Shown here one piece after another: positions 41,532-50,462 of a stretch of DNA of 64,000 nucleotides. A program made the translations under genes and the position numbers. The DNA is from Clostridiales bacterium Firm_14. GTDB lineage: Bacteria; Bacillota; Clostridia; Saccharofermentanales; Saccharofermentanaceae. The notes beneath the pieces are model-generated. The model had not been told where the DNA came from, searched no databases, and was given only the letters and a program-made list of their open reading frames with translations. The stretch is taken from the NCBI GenBank assembly GCA_001604135.1, contig LVAT01000010.1:1-64000 (forward strand). The letters run 5' to 3'. The first letter of the stretch is position 1; each line of letters begins with the position of its first letter.

Positions 41532-42203
41532 ATGGATATTGCTAAGATGGCTGAAAACTTAAAGAAGCTGAGAGAAGATCACCATCTCACTCAGGAGGCA
41601 CTGGCAGAAGCTTTGGGCGTTCCGGAACTCGCAGTTTATAAGTGGGAAGCAGGCCGCCTGCCGCTGGAATATAAAGCGATAAAGGCAATTGCCATGTTTT
41701 TCGACACCACCGCAGAGAAGATCTTAGGTGAGGAAACAGCCGAGGAGCTTAAGTCCAAAGCATCAGACAAGGTGTCTTTTAACTGCAGCATTTGCGGCGG
41801 TGAACTGGTCTATGACTATGACAACTGCACCTGCAGGTGCGCTAACTGCGGTAACAAGTGGGCTATCGCCGAGCTCTATCCCAAGTATGCCCACGCGATC
41901 GCGACCATTAACAAGGCCGGCGAAATCTTAAACAGCAAGACGGTGCTGGCCGCTGCGGATGAGTCGAAGCTCCTGTACAAGCAGGCCATTGCCGAGTGTT
42001 CCAAATATAGTGATGTAGTCTCTATTGAGCTCATTAAGATCTGCAAAGAAGGCCAGGCAAAGGCCAAGCAGCTTGAGATCTACTGCAGAGGCAAGTATTT
42101 CTTCGACCACAGGTCTTACAAGAGTGCCTTGGTCGAGCTCGAGAAAGTGCGCGGCTTCAGAGACGCGGATGACATGATCAGGCGCTGCAAGAGAAAACCT
42201 TAA
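41532..42203 (+). CDS. XRE-family HTH regulator with zinc ribbon and helical C-terminus
   Basis: 223 residues from ATG 41532 (AGGAGAATTCGTC upstream). Residues 1-65 are a Cro/CI helix-turn-helix: MAENLKKLREDHHLTQEALA then VYKWEAGRLP. A zinc ribbon follows (CSICGGELVYDYDNCTCRCA then NCGNKW), then a helical TPR-like end (YKSALVELEKVRGFRDADDM). The zinc ribbon resembles those in the 35622-37463 protein. Targets unknown. It has its own terminator. Confidence 0.87.
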   Translation: MDIAKMAENLKKLREDHHLTQEALAEALGVPELAVYKWEAGRLPLEYKAIKAIAMFFDTTAEKILGEETAEELKSKASDKVSFNCSICGGELVYDYDNCTCRCANCGNKWAIAELYPKYAHAIATINKAGEILNSKTVLAAADESKLLYKQAIAECSKYSDVVSIELIKICKEGQAKAKQLEIYCRGKYFFDHRSYKSALVELEKVRGFRDADDMIRRCKRKP

Positions 42204-42207
42204 AAGC

Positions 42208-42237
42208 AAAAACGTGGTCATAAAGACCACGTTTTTT
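42208..42237 (+). terminator. Rho-independent terminator
   Basis: AAAAACGTGGTC (42208-42219), loop ATAAA, and GACCACGTTTTTT (42225-42237), 5 bp after the regulator's stop. The flanking A and T runs make it usable from both strands, and a convergent gene ends at 42309. Confidence 0.93.
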
Positions 42238-42308
42238 ATAGAACGATTATTCCGGGCATGTAGAGATCATGTCCCTCTGAACTCAGCATCAATACGATAA
42301 ATTGTTCA

Positions 42309-43373
42309 TCAGTACAGTATCTTGATGCTGTCGCCTTCAACGTTGACACCTTCGCTCTTTACGATCTTAAGGCGCTGCTCATTGCTGAAGCCGATCGTCT
42401 CGCCGTCATGAAGGATCACATCCTGATCGACAACATAGCCTGCGACGCCCACCATGAAGTTATGCAGTTCAGACGGGACCTCCTTCGTATCTATGATCTC
42501 GATCTCGTCTTTGCCGAGATTTTTCATGCCGCATGTATAGGCGCTGAAACCGTTTTCTGAGCGCACAAGTCCGAACCACACGAGACCTAAGAGCGGGAAC
42601 ATACCGTCCTTCATCATGTCGGTGACCGCAAACATGAACTTCGGCTCATAAACGACCTCGTTATAATAAGCGCCCAAAGTATTCTCATCGCGGCAAAGAG
42701 TAGCTACTGCCTTTACAAAGAGAGTTCCGCTCTGCCTGGGATCTTCTGTTCCGAAAGCACTGACGACAATGTGGGCGCCATGTGTCTTGGTAACCGCAAC
42801 TGCGTCCTTCCACATGAAGTTAAACTGCGCTGCATACTCGGCTTCCCCATTAGGAACCGGAGCAGACATGAGAGCTACGGCAAGCATAGTTCTGTCTCCA
42901 TTCTCAGCAACCGAATAGACCCTAGTCACATCGTCCTCGGATCCGCCGTCACCAAGTTCGATCCCCCAGTCTTCCTTAAAATCCTGCTCGAATTTTTCTG
43001 CGCTCCACTCTGCATTCTTAAGGAGCACGAAGCCGACAAACCTGCCGCCGGTCTTTGTTTTCTTTTCTTTCTCTTCCTGCTCGGCAGCCTTATTCTTCCA
43101 GAACTGCTTTAAGAACTCGACAAGCTTTAATGCGTCTTCCTTCTCGGTCGCGGGATCGTATTTCTCCTGCTCGCTGAATATTCCCGAATCGCTCGAAATA
43201 GCAAGCAGCCACGGACCAACCAATGACTTCTTATACTTGAAGATCATGCACTCAATGCCGTCTTCTGTCGTAAACTTCGATGTAAACTCGATCGCGTAAG
43301 GCTTCTTGCCCAACTCGTGCGGATGCTCAAGCCATTGTGTTACTGCCAGTTTTTCTTCTTCAGGTGTTCGCAT
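42309..43373 (-). CDS. DUF4261-domain protein
   Basis: 354 residues. The C-terminal two thirds match DUF4261: FVLLKNAEWSAEKFEQDFKE, AVAVTKTHGAHIVVSAFG and PLLGLVWFGLVRSENGFSAY. The domain is found in Bacillota and Proteobacteria, often beside other SUKH/immunity-type proteins. The N-terminal 110 residues are separate and end in a charged linker (KNKAAEQEEKEKKTKTG). GAAAGGACAAGATT precedes ATG 43373. No catalytic motif is apparent. Confidence 0.78.
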   Translation of the reverse strand: MRTPEEEKLAVTQWLEHPHELGKKPYAIEFTSKFTTEDGIECMIFKYKKSLVGPWLLAISSDSGIFSEQEKYDPATEKEDALKLVEFLKQFWKNKAAEQEEKEKKTKTGGRFVGFVLLKNAEWSAEKFEQDFKEDWGIELGDGGSEDDVTRVYSVAENGDRTMLAVALMSAPVPNGEAEYAAQFNFMWKDAVAVTKTHGAHIVVSAFGTEDPRQSGTLFVKAVATLCRDENTLGAYYNEVVYEPKFMFAVTDMMKDGMFPLLGLVWFGLVRSENGFSAYTCGMKNLGKDEIEIIDTKEVPSELHNFMVGVAGYVVDQDVILHDGETIGFSNEQRLKIVKSEGVNVEGDSIKILY

Positions 43374-43448
43374 AATCTTGTCCTTTCCGGGCTCGCCCTA
43401 ACGATACTATCGTGTTTTCTGATAATCACATTATATATAATCGAAGTC

Positions 43449-44021
43449 CTATCCCAATGCTTTCAGATCAGAATCTTCATAGCGGTTATGACCGGGCAGG
43501 CTCTTCTTGTACTTCCAGCATTTTATGGCGTCATCTAACGAACGGCCTTTGTTACTGTCGAAGAAATCCCTGACATAGGTATTGTACTCGAACTGCTTAT
43601 CGATCCTGGTCTTGGATGTCTTGCCGGCTGCCTTGATCTCGCGGTAAGCGGCGACGGCATCCGCGTATGTTCTGCCGGTGTTGGCCTTCAGCCATTTCTG
43701 GAAAGCTACGTTAAATGAGAACGAAGCTCCGATCTGCTCCTTAAAGAACGCGCGGTGGACCTCCGAGCAGACAAAATCCGGTTCTATGAGGCTGTCCAGA
43801 GATAGCGCCGTAACCTTGGACGTGCTGCGTTTTGTCTTAACAGCGCTTAAGGTCTTTCCGGTATCAAGGAAATACGCGATCCTGTCCGTAAGTTCGGTTT
43901 TCGAGCCCGCGGCAGGAAGATCATGCTCACGGCAGAAAGCCACAAGTTCTTCTTTGAGCCAATACCATTTGCGGAAAGCCGCGCCATTCAATGTCGTATT
44001 TAATTCAGGTCTGTCATTCAT
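43449..44021 (-). CDS. SAP-domain protein with DUF6434 repeats
   Basis: 190 residues. A SAP motif lies near residues 15-55: FRKWYWLKEELVAFCREHDL, then GSKTELTDRIAYFL. It is a putative DNA-binding helix-extended-helix. The C-terminal part matches DUF6434: LIEPDFVCSEVHRAFFKEQI, FNVAFQKWLKANTGRTYADA and YVRDFFDSNKGRSLDDAI. This pairing is seen in Bacillota; a nucleic-acid role is suggested by SAP only. AAGGATCAATTTAT precedes ATG 44021. Confidence 0.8.
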   Translation of the reverse strand: MNDRPELNTTLNGAAFRKWYWLKEELVAFCREHDLPAAGSKTELTDRIAYFLDTGKTLSAVKTKRSTSKVTALSLDSLIEPDFVCSEVHRAFFKEQIGASFSFNVAFQKWLKANTGRTYADAVAAYREIKAAGKTSKTRIDKQFEYNTYVRDFFDSNKGRSLDDAIKCWKYKKSLPGHNRYEDSDLKALG

Positions 44022-44033
44022 ATAAATTGATCC

Positions 44034-44324
44034 TTATCCATTAGTACGGGTATGTATACCATCTTCGGTGTATCGCCCGTCGTAAACACTTATTCCGAAA
44101 ATAAAGACCTGTATTCCCTTAGTTGTCTCACCGTTGGAATCATCAGGATCATGTTCCTTGATGTGGATCTTATTCCAGTCTACGACCTTATATACAGGGA
44201 GGATCGGAGAATACACCCGTGTCCCTCCGTCAGTTGATACCGCATTGTTGAGCGGACTCGGGATGGCGCAAAAAACTGCCAGAACAACAGCAGCTATCAA
44301 AGCGACTACAAATCGTTTCCTCAT
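44034..44324 (-). CDS. Small exported or membrane-anchored hypothetical protein
   Basis: 96 residues. A basic start and hydrophobic stretch (RKRFVVALIAAVVLAVFCAI) form a signal peptide or anchor. The outer part is 70 residues with an acidic Asp-rich middle (EHDPDDSNGETT) and a beta-type VFIFGISVYDGRY. GGGGAGATCCTT precedes ATG 44324. Located 12 bp before the SAP gene in the same direction, so probably co-transcribed. Function unknown. Confidence 0.68.
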   Translation of the reverse strand: MRKRFVVALIAAVVLAVFCAIPSPLNNAVSTDGGTRVYSPILPVYKVVDWNKIHIKEHDPDDSNGETTKGIQVFIFGISVYDGRYTEDGIHTRTNG

Positions 44325-44420
44325 AAGGATCTCCCCTATTCCATTCCACGAAAGTTCCTATCCCGACGACTCCATTATACGGGTTTTTGCCTGGATTTTG
44401 AATTCGGGCGGTAGTTTGGG

Positions 44421-44432
44421 CGGCTATAGCCG
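44421..44432. promoter_or_regulatory. 12-bp palindrome between divergent genes
   Basis: CGGCTATAGCCG is a perfect palindrome and TAGCCGGC follows 7 bp later, repeating one arm. It lies in the 180-bp gap between divergent genes starting at 44324 (minus) and 44506 (plus), where an operator for both would fit. A TATAAT for the minus-strand gene is at about 44371-44376. Confidence 0.3.
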
Positions 44433-44505
44433 TTCATTTAGCCGGCAATGTAGTAAAATTGTCTTTAGAACTGCCCGAAAACACGACCTGCCGGAGTGAC
44501 ACGCC

Positions 44506-45054
44506 ATGCAAATACCTTTTCAGCCAAGAGACCCGGAAGCTTACAGCTATGAATACATAAACATATGCCTTCAGGCTGCAAGCTTGATAAAGACGCCTCA
44601 AGAAGGGGTCAGTGATATTCAGCTGCGAAGGAAAATACTGTTTATATTGAGCGGCATCTGCATTTTGTGGAGTATCATTTTTGCGATCATGAACAAGTAC
44701 TATTTCATCCTGTTTTTCACCGGATGGCTTATGTGCAACATGGTCTATTACATCGGATTTTTCGTGGATATCTCTAAACGCAAGAAGGCGATCAAGTTTG
44801 ACGGGAACTATGTCATCGACAAATACGGCATTGCTCATATCAGGGACTCTCAGACGACAAAAGTGTTCTGGCCGAACATAAAGGCAGTCAGGGTGTACAA
44901 GTATACGCTGGCTTTCCTGGTTAACGATCCGACGTCAACGATCCTGGTGGCGCCTGCAGAATTGAAAGACTCCTTTCTCACTTACATGTACGAAAACGGC
45001 ATCAACATTCCTGTAGTCGATCCGTCGGCAAATATGAATCAGGTAAGGGGGTAG
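44506..45054 (+). CDS. YcxB-like membrane protein
   Basis: 182 residues. Two helices at about 44-62 and 68-86 follow a polar N-terminus (QPRDPEAYSYEYINICLQAA). The C-terminal domain is PH-like (IKFDGNYVIDKYGIAHIRDS, FWPNIKAVRVYKYTLAFLVN), as in the YcxB-like family. Such proteins are membrane-anchored with unknown roles. GGAGTGACACGCC precedes the ATG, and the next gene starts 4 bp after the stop. Confidence 0.72.
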   Translation: MQIPFQPRDPEAYSYEYINICLQAASLIKTPQEGVSDIQLRRKILFILSGICILWSIIFAIMNKYYFILFFTGWLMCNMVYYIGFFVDISKRKKAIKFDGNYVIDKYGIAHIRDSQTTKVFWPNIKAVRVYKYTLAFLVNDPTSTILVAPAELKDSFLTYMYENGINIPVVDPSANMNQVRG

Positions 45055-45058
45055 AAAT

Positions 45059-46153
45059 TTGAAAAAAGCTATAACAGCAGTTTTGGCAGCAGCAATGATC
45101 CTGTCGGTTACTTCGTGCACCGAGCCGTCAGCTCCTGCAAACTCAGAGGAACCGACAACCGAAACAGAAACCACAGAGAACACGGCTTCTCTCCTTCCGA
45201 GGGGTGATGATCCGGTATATTTGCCGGCAGAATCCGCGATATTTGCTGAAAGCGATCTTCCGGAAGATATCAGGTATCTGGACGATACCAGAGATCTGAA
45301 AGACAGCTATACGCTTAGTGAAGCCTGGGAAAGATATGCGATAAAACTTCACTATTCCACACTTATCGTAACCCCCGGCGGTGAGTATACGTTTAATCAT
45401 ACTTTCTGTTGCTGCAATTATGAGAGCAGGCGTTATGACCGCGAAGATTTAATATTTTTTCACGATAAATCAGGTACATATGATCTGATCCTTGAAGATA
45501 CAAAGTGTGCAACTCTAAGCGAGTTTAAGCAGGCGTTTCTTACTTCAGAGCCGATTACGGAGCTGGAAAAAGCGCTGAAAACGACAAAGGAAGCGACCAT
45601 TATCGAGGAAGCCGATGACTATACAATCGGTATGATCCCTTATTACTCCAACCTCAGCACTTTTAACTACTACTACTATTTTGCGAAAGTAATCGGTAAC
45701 AGAGTGTATGTCATAAGGCGTATGAACGAAGAGAAAAAGTTAGATGAATCAGGCCTTGAACACTTAAAGGAAAAGAGCCTGACTGTATTTAAAGATCTTC
45801 ATGAAGATGACGGAAAAGAACCTTACATCTACGACAAGGTTGTAAATATCAGTTGTTTTGGTGATAAGCATGTGAGAAGTTTTGACTCCATTTTTACTAT
45901 CACTCCGACATATGTTTATTTTAGATCAATCACTCACCAAAGGCTCTATATCGATCCTTCCGATCATATAATGAGCCTCTATGGTTCGGAATGGGAGCAG
46001 CAGGGGGATATGCTTGTAGTAAAAGGCGAAGTCGGTGTTGATGCATATGTGTTTACTGTAGACGGAGTCAAATATCTCCTTGGAACTTCTGTAGAAGTTA
46101 ATTCATCCGATGAACTAATAAAAAAATTAACCGAAGCAGGTCTGATAATCTGA
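45059..46153 (+). CDS. Putative lipoprotein
   Basis: 364 residues. The start is TTG 45059 with AAGGGGG eight bases upstream; no ATG is available. The signal peptide KKAITAVLAAAMILSV ends in lipobox TSC, followed by a Glu/Thr linker (EEPTTETETTENT). The outer domain has an early Tyr/Arg-rich part with a Cys pair (FNHTFCCCNYESRRYDRED) and a late beta-rich part. No recognised family. It follows the YcxB-like gene with no gap and is followed 5 bp later by the dus gene, so all three may be one transcript. Confidence 0.75.
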   Translation: MKKAITAVLAAAMILSVTSCTEPSAPANSEEPTTETETTENTASLLPRGDDPVYLPAESAIFAESDLPEDIRYLDDTRDLKDSYTLSEAWERYAIKLHYSTLIVTPGGEYTFNHTFCCCNYESRRYDREDLIFFHDKSGTYDLILEDTKCATLSEFKQAFLTSEPITELEKALKTTKEATIIEEADDYTIGMIPYYSNLSTFNYYYYFAKVIGNRVYVIRRMNEEKKLDESGLEHLKEKSLTVFKDLHEDDGKEPYIYDKVVNISCFGDKHVRSFDSIFTITPTYVYFRSITHQRLYIDPSDHIMSLYGSEWEQQGDMLVVKGEVGVDAYVFTVDGVKYLLGTSVEVNSSDELIKKLTEAGLII

Positions 46154-46158
46154 ACACC

Positions 46159-47097
46159 ATGAAGATCTATTTCGCGCCATTAGAAGGAATTACAACTTAC
46201 ATATTCCGCAATACATTTAACGGGATCTACGGCAACGTGGACAAGTACTTTGCGCCGTTCATCTCACCGTCCGAGAAGTGTCCCATGACGCCCCGCGAGC
46301 GAAAAGATATCGCGCCTGAGAACAACGCCGGTATAAATCTGGTCCCGCAGATCCTTACGTGCAAGTCTGAATGTTTTATTGATGCAGCGAAAGAGCTCCG
46401 CGCGATGGGTTACGGCGAAGTTAACCTCAATCTCGGCTGTCCTTCAGGTACTGTGTGCGCGAAAGGCAAAGGCGCGGGCTTTCTTCCTGAGACACTGGAA
46501 CTCCAGCGTTTTCTGGATGACATCTACGCATTCGCCGAATCAGACAACATGAAGATATCGATCAAGACGAGGCTCGGCTACTTTAATCCGGAAGAGTTCT
46601 ACGACCTTGTGGATATCTTTAATAGCTTCCCCGTAAGCGAATTGATCGTGCACCCAAGGATCCGTTCTGACTTCTATAAAGGCGAGCCTAGGAAGGAATA
46701 CTTCAAATACGCTCTGGATCACACCAGAATCCCTCTCGTGTACAACGGGAATATCTTCTCGTGTAAAGACTACAGCGGGCTTACATACGCGTTTAACAGC
46801 GATCTGGACCCCACCATGTTAGGCAGGGGCCTCATATCAGATCCGTCACTTGCAGATAAGCTTAAGGGCAGTGCAGCTGAAACAGATTTTGCAAAGTTCA
46901 GACAACTGCACGACACCCTCTATCACGAGTACCAGAAAGTTATGTCGCCCGACATCAATGTGCTCTACAAGATGAGAGAGTTGTGGGGTTACTGGCAGGT
47001 ACTATTTGACGGAAAAGAACGCGAATTAAAGAAGCTCCTGAAAGCTAAAAAATACGAAGAATATGAAATTGCGACTATTCGCATTTTTGAAGGTTGA
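46159..47097 (+). CDS. dus: tRNA-dihydrouridine synthase family protein
   Basis: 312 residues, an FMN TIM-barrel enzyme reducing uridine to dihydrouridine in the tRNA D loop. Visible motifs are FAPLEGITTYIFRNTF at the N-terminus, VNLNLGCPSGTVCAKGKGAG with the catalytic Cys94, MKISIKTRLGYFNPEEF, LIVHPRIRSDFYKGE, YNGNIF and MLGRGLISDPSL (FMN phosphate loop). Length and motifs are complete. The start at ATG 46159 is close behind the lipoprotein stop and lacks a strong ribosome binding site, suggesting coupling. Its 3' end overlaps a convergent gene by 23 bp. Confidence 0.93.
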   Translation: MKIYFAPLEGITTYIFRNTFNGIYGNVDKYFAPFISPSEKCPMTPRERKDIAPENNAGINLVPQILTCKSECFIDAAKELRAMGYGEVNLNLGCPSGTVCAKGKGAGFLPETLELQRFLDDIYAFAESDNMKISIKTRLGYFNPEEFYDLVDIFNSFPVSELIVHPRIRSDFYKGEPRKEYFKYALDHTRIPLVYNGNIFSCKDYSGLTYAFNSDLDPTMLGRGLISDPSLADKLKGSAAETDFAKFRQLHDTLYHEYQKVMSPDINVLYKMRELWGYWQVLFDGKERELKKLLKAKKYEEYEIATIRIFEG

Positions 47098-47509
47098 ATT
47101 GCGTCAGATAATCTTCTGCATCAGCTTTGGCTTCATTAGAATCATCGCGCCAGCGGTACTCCGAAGAACACATCAGCTTTAAGATCGCAGGCTTAAAGAC
47201 CTTCTGCACACGGAAATCCTCCATGTATTCTCTTCTGGTGATGATTTCGATATAGCGCTTTGAATGCCTTGGAACTCCGATTGCCACTACATTTTCAAAG
47301 CCGTCGCCCCACTGAACAGGCGCCAGGTATACCTTTGCACCAGGCCTGAATTGCTTGGTGCCGACCTTAATCTCGTGCTCTTCTCCGAATTCGTGTTCTT
47401 CGGTAATGTTGGCGGCAAGACACCAGACAAAACCATGTCCCTTTTCGACGAATTCATCGTAGGAACAAATCTCTTCATTTTCAGATCCGGGCTGTCTTAT
47501 TTCGATCAT
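47075..47509 (-). CDS. Hypothetical protein
   Basis: 144 residues, soluble. The middle has a small-barrel look: IKVGTKQFRPGAKVYLAPVQ then VVAIGVPRHSKRYIEII, reminiscent of proteins that accompany immunity-type domains. GGAGCAAGATCA precedes ATG 47509, which overlaps the upstream stop (ATGA). The last 23 bp overlap the end of the dus gene on the other strand. No family named. Confidence 0.68.
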   Translation of the reverse strand: MIEIRQPGSENEEICSYDEFVEKGHGFVWCLAANITEEHEFGEEHEIKVGTKQFRPGAKVYLAPVQWGDGFENVVAIGVPRHSKRYIEIITRREYMEDFRVQKVFKPAILKLMCSSEYRWRDDSNEAKADAEDYLTQFNLQKCE

Positions 47510-47937
47510 TGATCTTGCTCCATATATTTTTCCAGGCCGTAAAACGCGATATAGTCATCATCGAATTCGATCCTCAGGAATTTGTCGTATTTCTTAATGT
47601 ATTGGACATAGAGGTCATCCCAATTCAGTTTCAAGACAAAGTTGAAGCCCAGAAAGTATTTCCAGGATTCTTCATCACATTTATCCGTGTATTCGAATAT
47701 CCATCTGATGATGTCCGGTTTTCTTCTCTCTGCAAGATCTCTGTATTTGACTGCCACTATATCCCACGACTGAATTGCACATTCATCGTGTCCGGTAACA
47801 GCGACTTCTACCAGTTCTTCCAAAACAGTTTCGATGATCTCACTGTCTACATCCCCGACAGCCAGCCGGTTAAGTTCAGGCAAAGAAGTGGTCCAAAAAC
47901 TCTTTATGTTCTTCTTAAGCTTATCGATATCTTCCAT
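47506..47937 (-). CDS. Hypothetical protein
   Basis: 143 residues, acidic and mostly helical (IIETVLEELVEVAVTGHDEC, IIRWIFEYTDKCDEESWKYF). The ribosome binding site is weak, and the ATG at 47937 lies 22 bp after the DUF1963 stop. It is coupled by ATGA overlap to the next gene. The size and acidity resemble small immunity-type proteins, but there is no motif to support a specific assignment. Confidence 0.62.
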   Translation of the reverse strand: MEDIDKLKKNIKSFWTTSLPELNRLAVGDVDSEIIETVLEELVEVAVTGHDECAIQSWDIVAVKYRDLAERRKPDIIRWIFEYTDKCDEESWKYFLGFNFVLKLNWDDLYVQYIKKYDKFLRIEFDDDYIAFYGLEKYMEQDQ

Positions 47938-47959
47938 ATAACGGATATTTCACGATTTC

Positions 47960-48931
47960 TCACATGCAGTCATAGTTGTACAGCACTTTGGAGAAGTCGC
48001 AATTTAACAAAGCATCCCTAGCGATCAGGAAGGTACCTGTGCCGCCGTCTCCCCAGGAGATGTCTACGCCGTCGTCATATACGCTGTCCAGTTCGAAGAG
48101 GACCGTATCGTAAATGCTGTATTTGCTGTCTTCGCGGGGATCAGACTGGGTGAACATCGGGTAGCCGCCCATGATCGCATCCGGGAAATCATCCATGTCA
48201 TCGTAAAGTACATTGCAATCCACATCCCAGAGCTGCTTGATGGGAGTCTCGTGAAGTTCGTTATAACTGCTTACGAAAGCACCTTCGAACCTGTAATCGG
48301 ACGTAGTAATGGGCATTTTGTCAGCGGGCTGAGCGATCAGCTTATACTCGCCTTCAAACGGCAAATAGATCTCATCTTCACCGCTGTATTGCGGAATGTC
48401 ATCGGCGGTCATCAGCTGTGACAGATCGTCGATGATCTCTTTGTGATAGATGATCCTGAAGCTGTCTTGAACATCCAGATCATCCGTGCCCATACCGTAT
48501 AAGTCGTCGCCGGCGATAAAGAACTGCAGGATTCCTTCGTGCGGGAAATCAGGAAGTTCGGGAAGCTCAGAAAGGTTTATCTGCGCCAGCAATACAAGCG
48601 GCTGATCTTCGAATTCGAAAGACTTGCCGCGCGGGTATTCCATCGTCTTCGGGAAGTATGGAACTCCGCCTATCTTGCTGTCGAACACGGTCGTTGCTTC
48701 TTTCTTGACCTTGAACTTGACCACGGGCTTGGGCGGACAGTATTTGTTTACTCCGGCAAGAACCTCGTCAAGTTTCAAGTCTTCCTTTTCTGTGTCAGGT
48801 TCTTCAATAACAGGTTCAGCCTTAACGCTTGGTTCGTCGGGCAGATCAAGTTTAATATCCACAGACGGATCAGCTTTCGGACGCTCTACGGGAGCATCGT
48901 CCTTCTTCTTAAAAAAATCAAATAAACCCAT
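47960..48931 (-). CDS. DUF1963 (YwqG-type) protein
   Basis: 323 residues. The YwqG/DUF1963 core is recognisable in SKIGGVPYFPKTMEYPRG, PLVLLAQINLSELPELPDFP, EGILQFFIAGDDLYGMG, and near the end MGGYPMFTQSDPRED and FLIARDALLNCDFSKVLY. The family is common in Bacillota, and members occur as immunity genes in toxin loci. An N-terminal 65-residue charged extension (FDFFKKKDDAPVERPKADP) is extra. It is the first gene of a three-gene run with two small hypothetical genes. Confidence 0.85.
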   Translation of the reverse strand: MGLFDFFKKKDDAPVERPKADPSVDIKLDLPDEPSVKAEPVIEEPDTEKEDLKLDEVLAGVNKYCPPKPVVKFKVKKEATTVFDSKIGGVPYFPKTMEYPRGKSFEFEDQPLVLLAQINLSELPELPDFPHEGILQFFIAGDDLYGMGTDDLDVQDSFRIIYHKEIIDDLSQLMTADDIPQYSGEDEIYLPFEGEYKLIAQPADKMPITTSDYRFEGAFVSSYNELHETPIKQLWDVDCNVLYDDMDDFPDAIMGGYPMFTQSDPREDSKYSIYDTVLFELDSVYDDGVDISWGDGGTGTFLIARDALLNCDFSKVLYNYDCM

Positions 48932-48977
48932 GTAAACACCCCAAATTCAATTATCTATGAATTCATTATATCAATAG

Positions 48978-49250
48978 TTACCCATACTGCTGAGCCTTCG
49001 CGAGCATGCTGGCAATCGTGACAACAACAACTATCATAGCGATTGAGAGATTGATTCCCAGTATTCCGAAAACCAGCCCGCCCTTCTCGTTCTTATTTGC
49101 ATCAACAATTCCGATGATCGAAAGGATAAGACCTATAATGGGTATTACGATCGCCACAATCCCAAGAATCCTCATAAAGCCCAACGTAAAAAACGGAACG
49201 AAAAATCCCGCAATAGCAAACCCGCTGATTTTTTTACTGTTATCACTCAT
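48978..49250 (-). CDS. Small DUF4190-type membrane protein
   Basis: 90 residues with two or three hydrophobic helices (IPIIGLILSIIGIVDANKN then GGLVFGILGINLSIAMIVVV), the DUF4190-type repeat seen also at 49286 and 40880. GGGAGGAGAGCTTAT precedes ATG 49250. Probably part of a tandem set with the next gene upstream. Function unknown. Confidence 0.75.
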   Translation of the reverse strand: MSDNSKKISGFAIAGFFVPFFTLGFMRILGIVAIVIPIIGLILSIIGIVDANKNEKGGLVFGILGINLSIAMIVVVVTIASMLAKAQQYG

Positions 49251-49285
49251 ATAAGCTCTCCTCCCTAATCAGAATTCTGCGCCGG

Positions 49286-49627
49286 TTACCTGCCGCCAAG
49301 GTTGTACATAACAGCTATCGCCACAGCGATAACAGCTACTATCAACTCCAAAATGCAGATGATCAAACCGGCTATTGCGAGGCCTCTGCCCTTAAGATTA
49401 TGACGGCTGCAATTAATAAGTCCCACGATCGAGAGCACAATGCCGATCAAGATGGACAAAGCGCCGCACAAGATCAGTGAATATGCGTAGGTCTCGTTGT
49501 ATCCCCAGCTGTGCCAGTGGATAAACAGATCGAGAAACTCGAGGATCAAAAATAATGCCGGCGGCGCAATAGCAAGAATAAAAGCTGCCACTGCTGCCTT
49601 GCTGTTTGTTTTGCCTGAATCATTCAT
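49286..49627 (-). CDS. Small DUF4190-type membrane protein
   Basis: 113 residues with three to four helices. The motif SRHNLKGRGLAIAGLIICIL matches the NNERGRGLAIAGIIIS stretch of the 40880-41353 protein and marks the family. AAGGGGTTATCAC precedes ATG 49627, which lies 11 bp after the stop of the TPR gene. Tandem with 48978, though sequence identity outside the motif is low. Confidence 0.78.
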   Translation of the reverse strand: MNDSGKTNSKAAVAAFILAIAPPALFLILEFLDLFIHWHSWGYNETYAYSLILCGALSILIGIVLSIVGLINCSRHNLKGRGLAIAGLIICILELIVAVIAVAIAVMYNLGGR

Positions 49628-49638
49628 GTGATAACCCC

Positions 49639-50433
49639 TTACTCGCCTTCGAGCGCCTTCAGATTCTGTTCGGCAAACACCTTATATTTTGTATCGCCGC
49701 CCAAGTCATATGCAACCTGAAGGTATTCTTTGGCACGCTCAGGTTCGCCCTTAAGGACATAAAGTTTTCCCAATGCATACGAATAGCTGGCTTTGCCTAA
49801 GGGCAAAAGGGGCTTGACCGTCTCCATCATTTTCTTATAGTGCTCTTCGGCGCCTTCGTAATTGCCCTGCTTTATGCGCATCGCATATTCCACATTCTTG
49901 ATACTGATCTCACAGTTCTCTTTGAATTTGGGATTCTTCATTTTCTCAAGTAGTTTTCTGAGATTTTCGATCTCGCTTTGAGCCTGATCGAACAGGCATC
50001 TGGAAGCGTAGTAATCCATCATGGAAAGGCTTCTTGCGACCTGCCAATTCCTGGTCGTGATCTTCTGGCAGCAGTCATAGACGGAGTCGTAATCATTAAT
50101 GACAGCATATCCGGTGGCAAGTAATGAGTTGTAGATCGATATGATGACTCTGTTTTTCGCCTTGCCATTAAACAGTGCATGAATCTCGCTTAAGTATTTA
50201 TGTGCCTCGCAGTTGCTGAGGAACGGGGCTATTTCAGTATTGAATTTCTTACTGGTAAGCCTTGTAAAGACTACCCCGTTTACGATGACCAAAAATACTG
50301 TCGGGAAGAACGTCAGGAACGGCGCAAATGGAAATTTGTTCCATAACAGGAACATTGCTACGACCATGCAAATGATCAGGACGATGCCTATGCACCAATA
50401 TGCGATGTGGTATTTCTTGTAAAGATGAATCAT
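49639..50433 (-). CDS. Membrane-anchored TPR-like protein
   Basis: 264 residues. Two N-terminal transmembrane helices (AYWCIGIVLIICMVVAMFLL and FLTFFPTVFLVIVNGVVF) are followed by 190 residues of helical repeats facing the cytosol. The best repeats are IKQGNYEGAEEHYKKMMETV and KLYVLKGEPERAKEYLQVAY, both TPR-like. It is probably an adaptor for protein binding at the membrane. GAGGAAATAAC precedes ATG 50433. First gene of the run with two DUF4190-type genes. Confidence 0.78.
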   Translation of the reverse strand: MIHLYKKYHIAYWCIGIVLIICMVVAMFLLWNKFPFAPFLTFFPTVFLVIVNGVVFTRLTSKKFNTEIAPFLSNCEAHKYLSEIHALFNGKAKNRVIISIYNSLLATGYAVINDYDSVYDCCQKITTRNWQVARSLSMMDYYASRCLFDQAQSEIENLRKLLEKMKNPKFKENCEISIKNVEYAMRIKQGNYEGAEEHYKKMMETVKPLLPLGKASYSYALGKLYVLKGEPERAKEYLQVAYDLGGDTKYKVFAEQNLKALEGE

Positions 50434-50462
50434 GTTATTTCCTCATTCCGTATATTTTAAGA

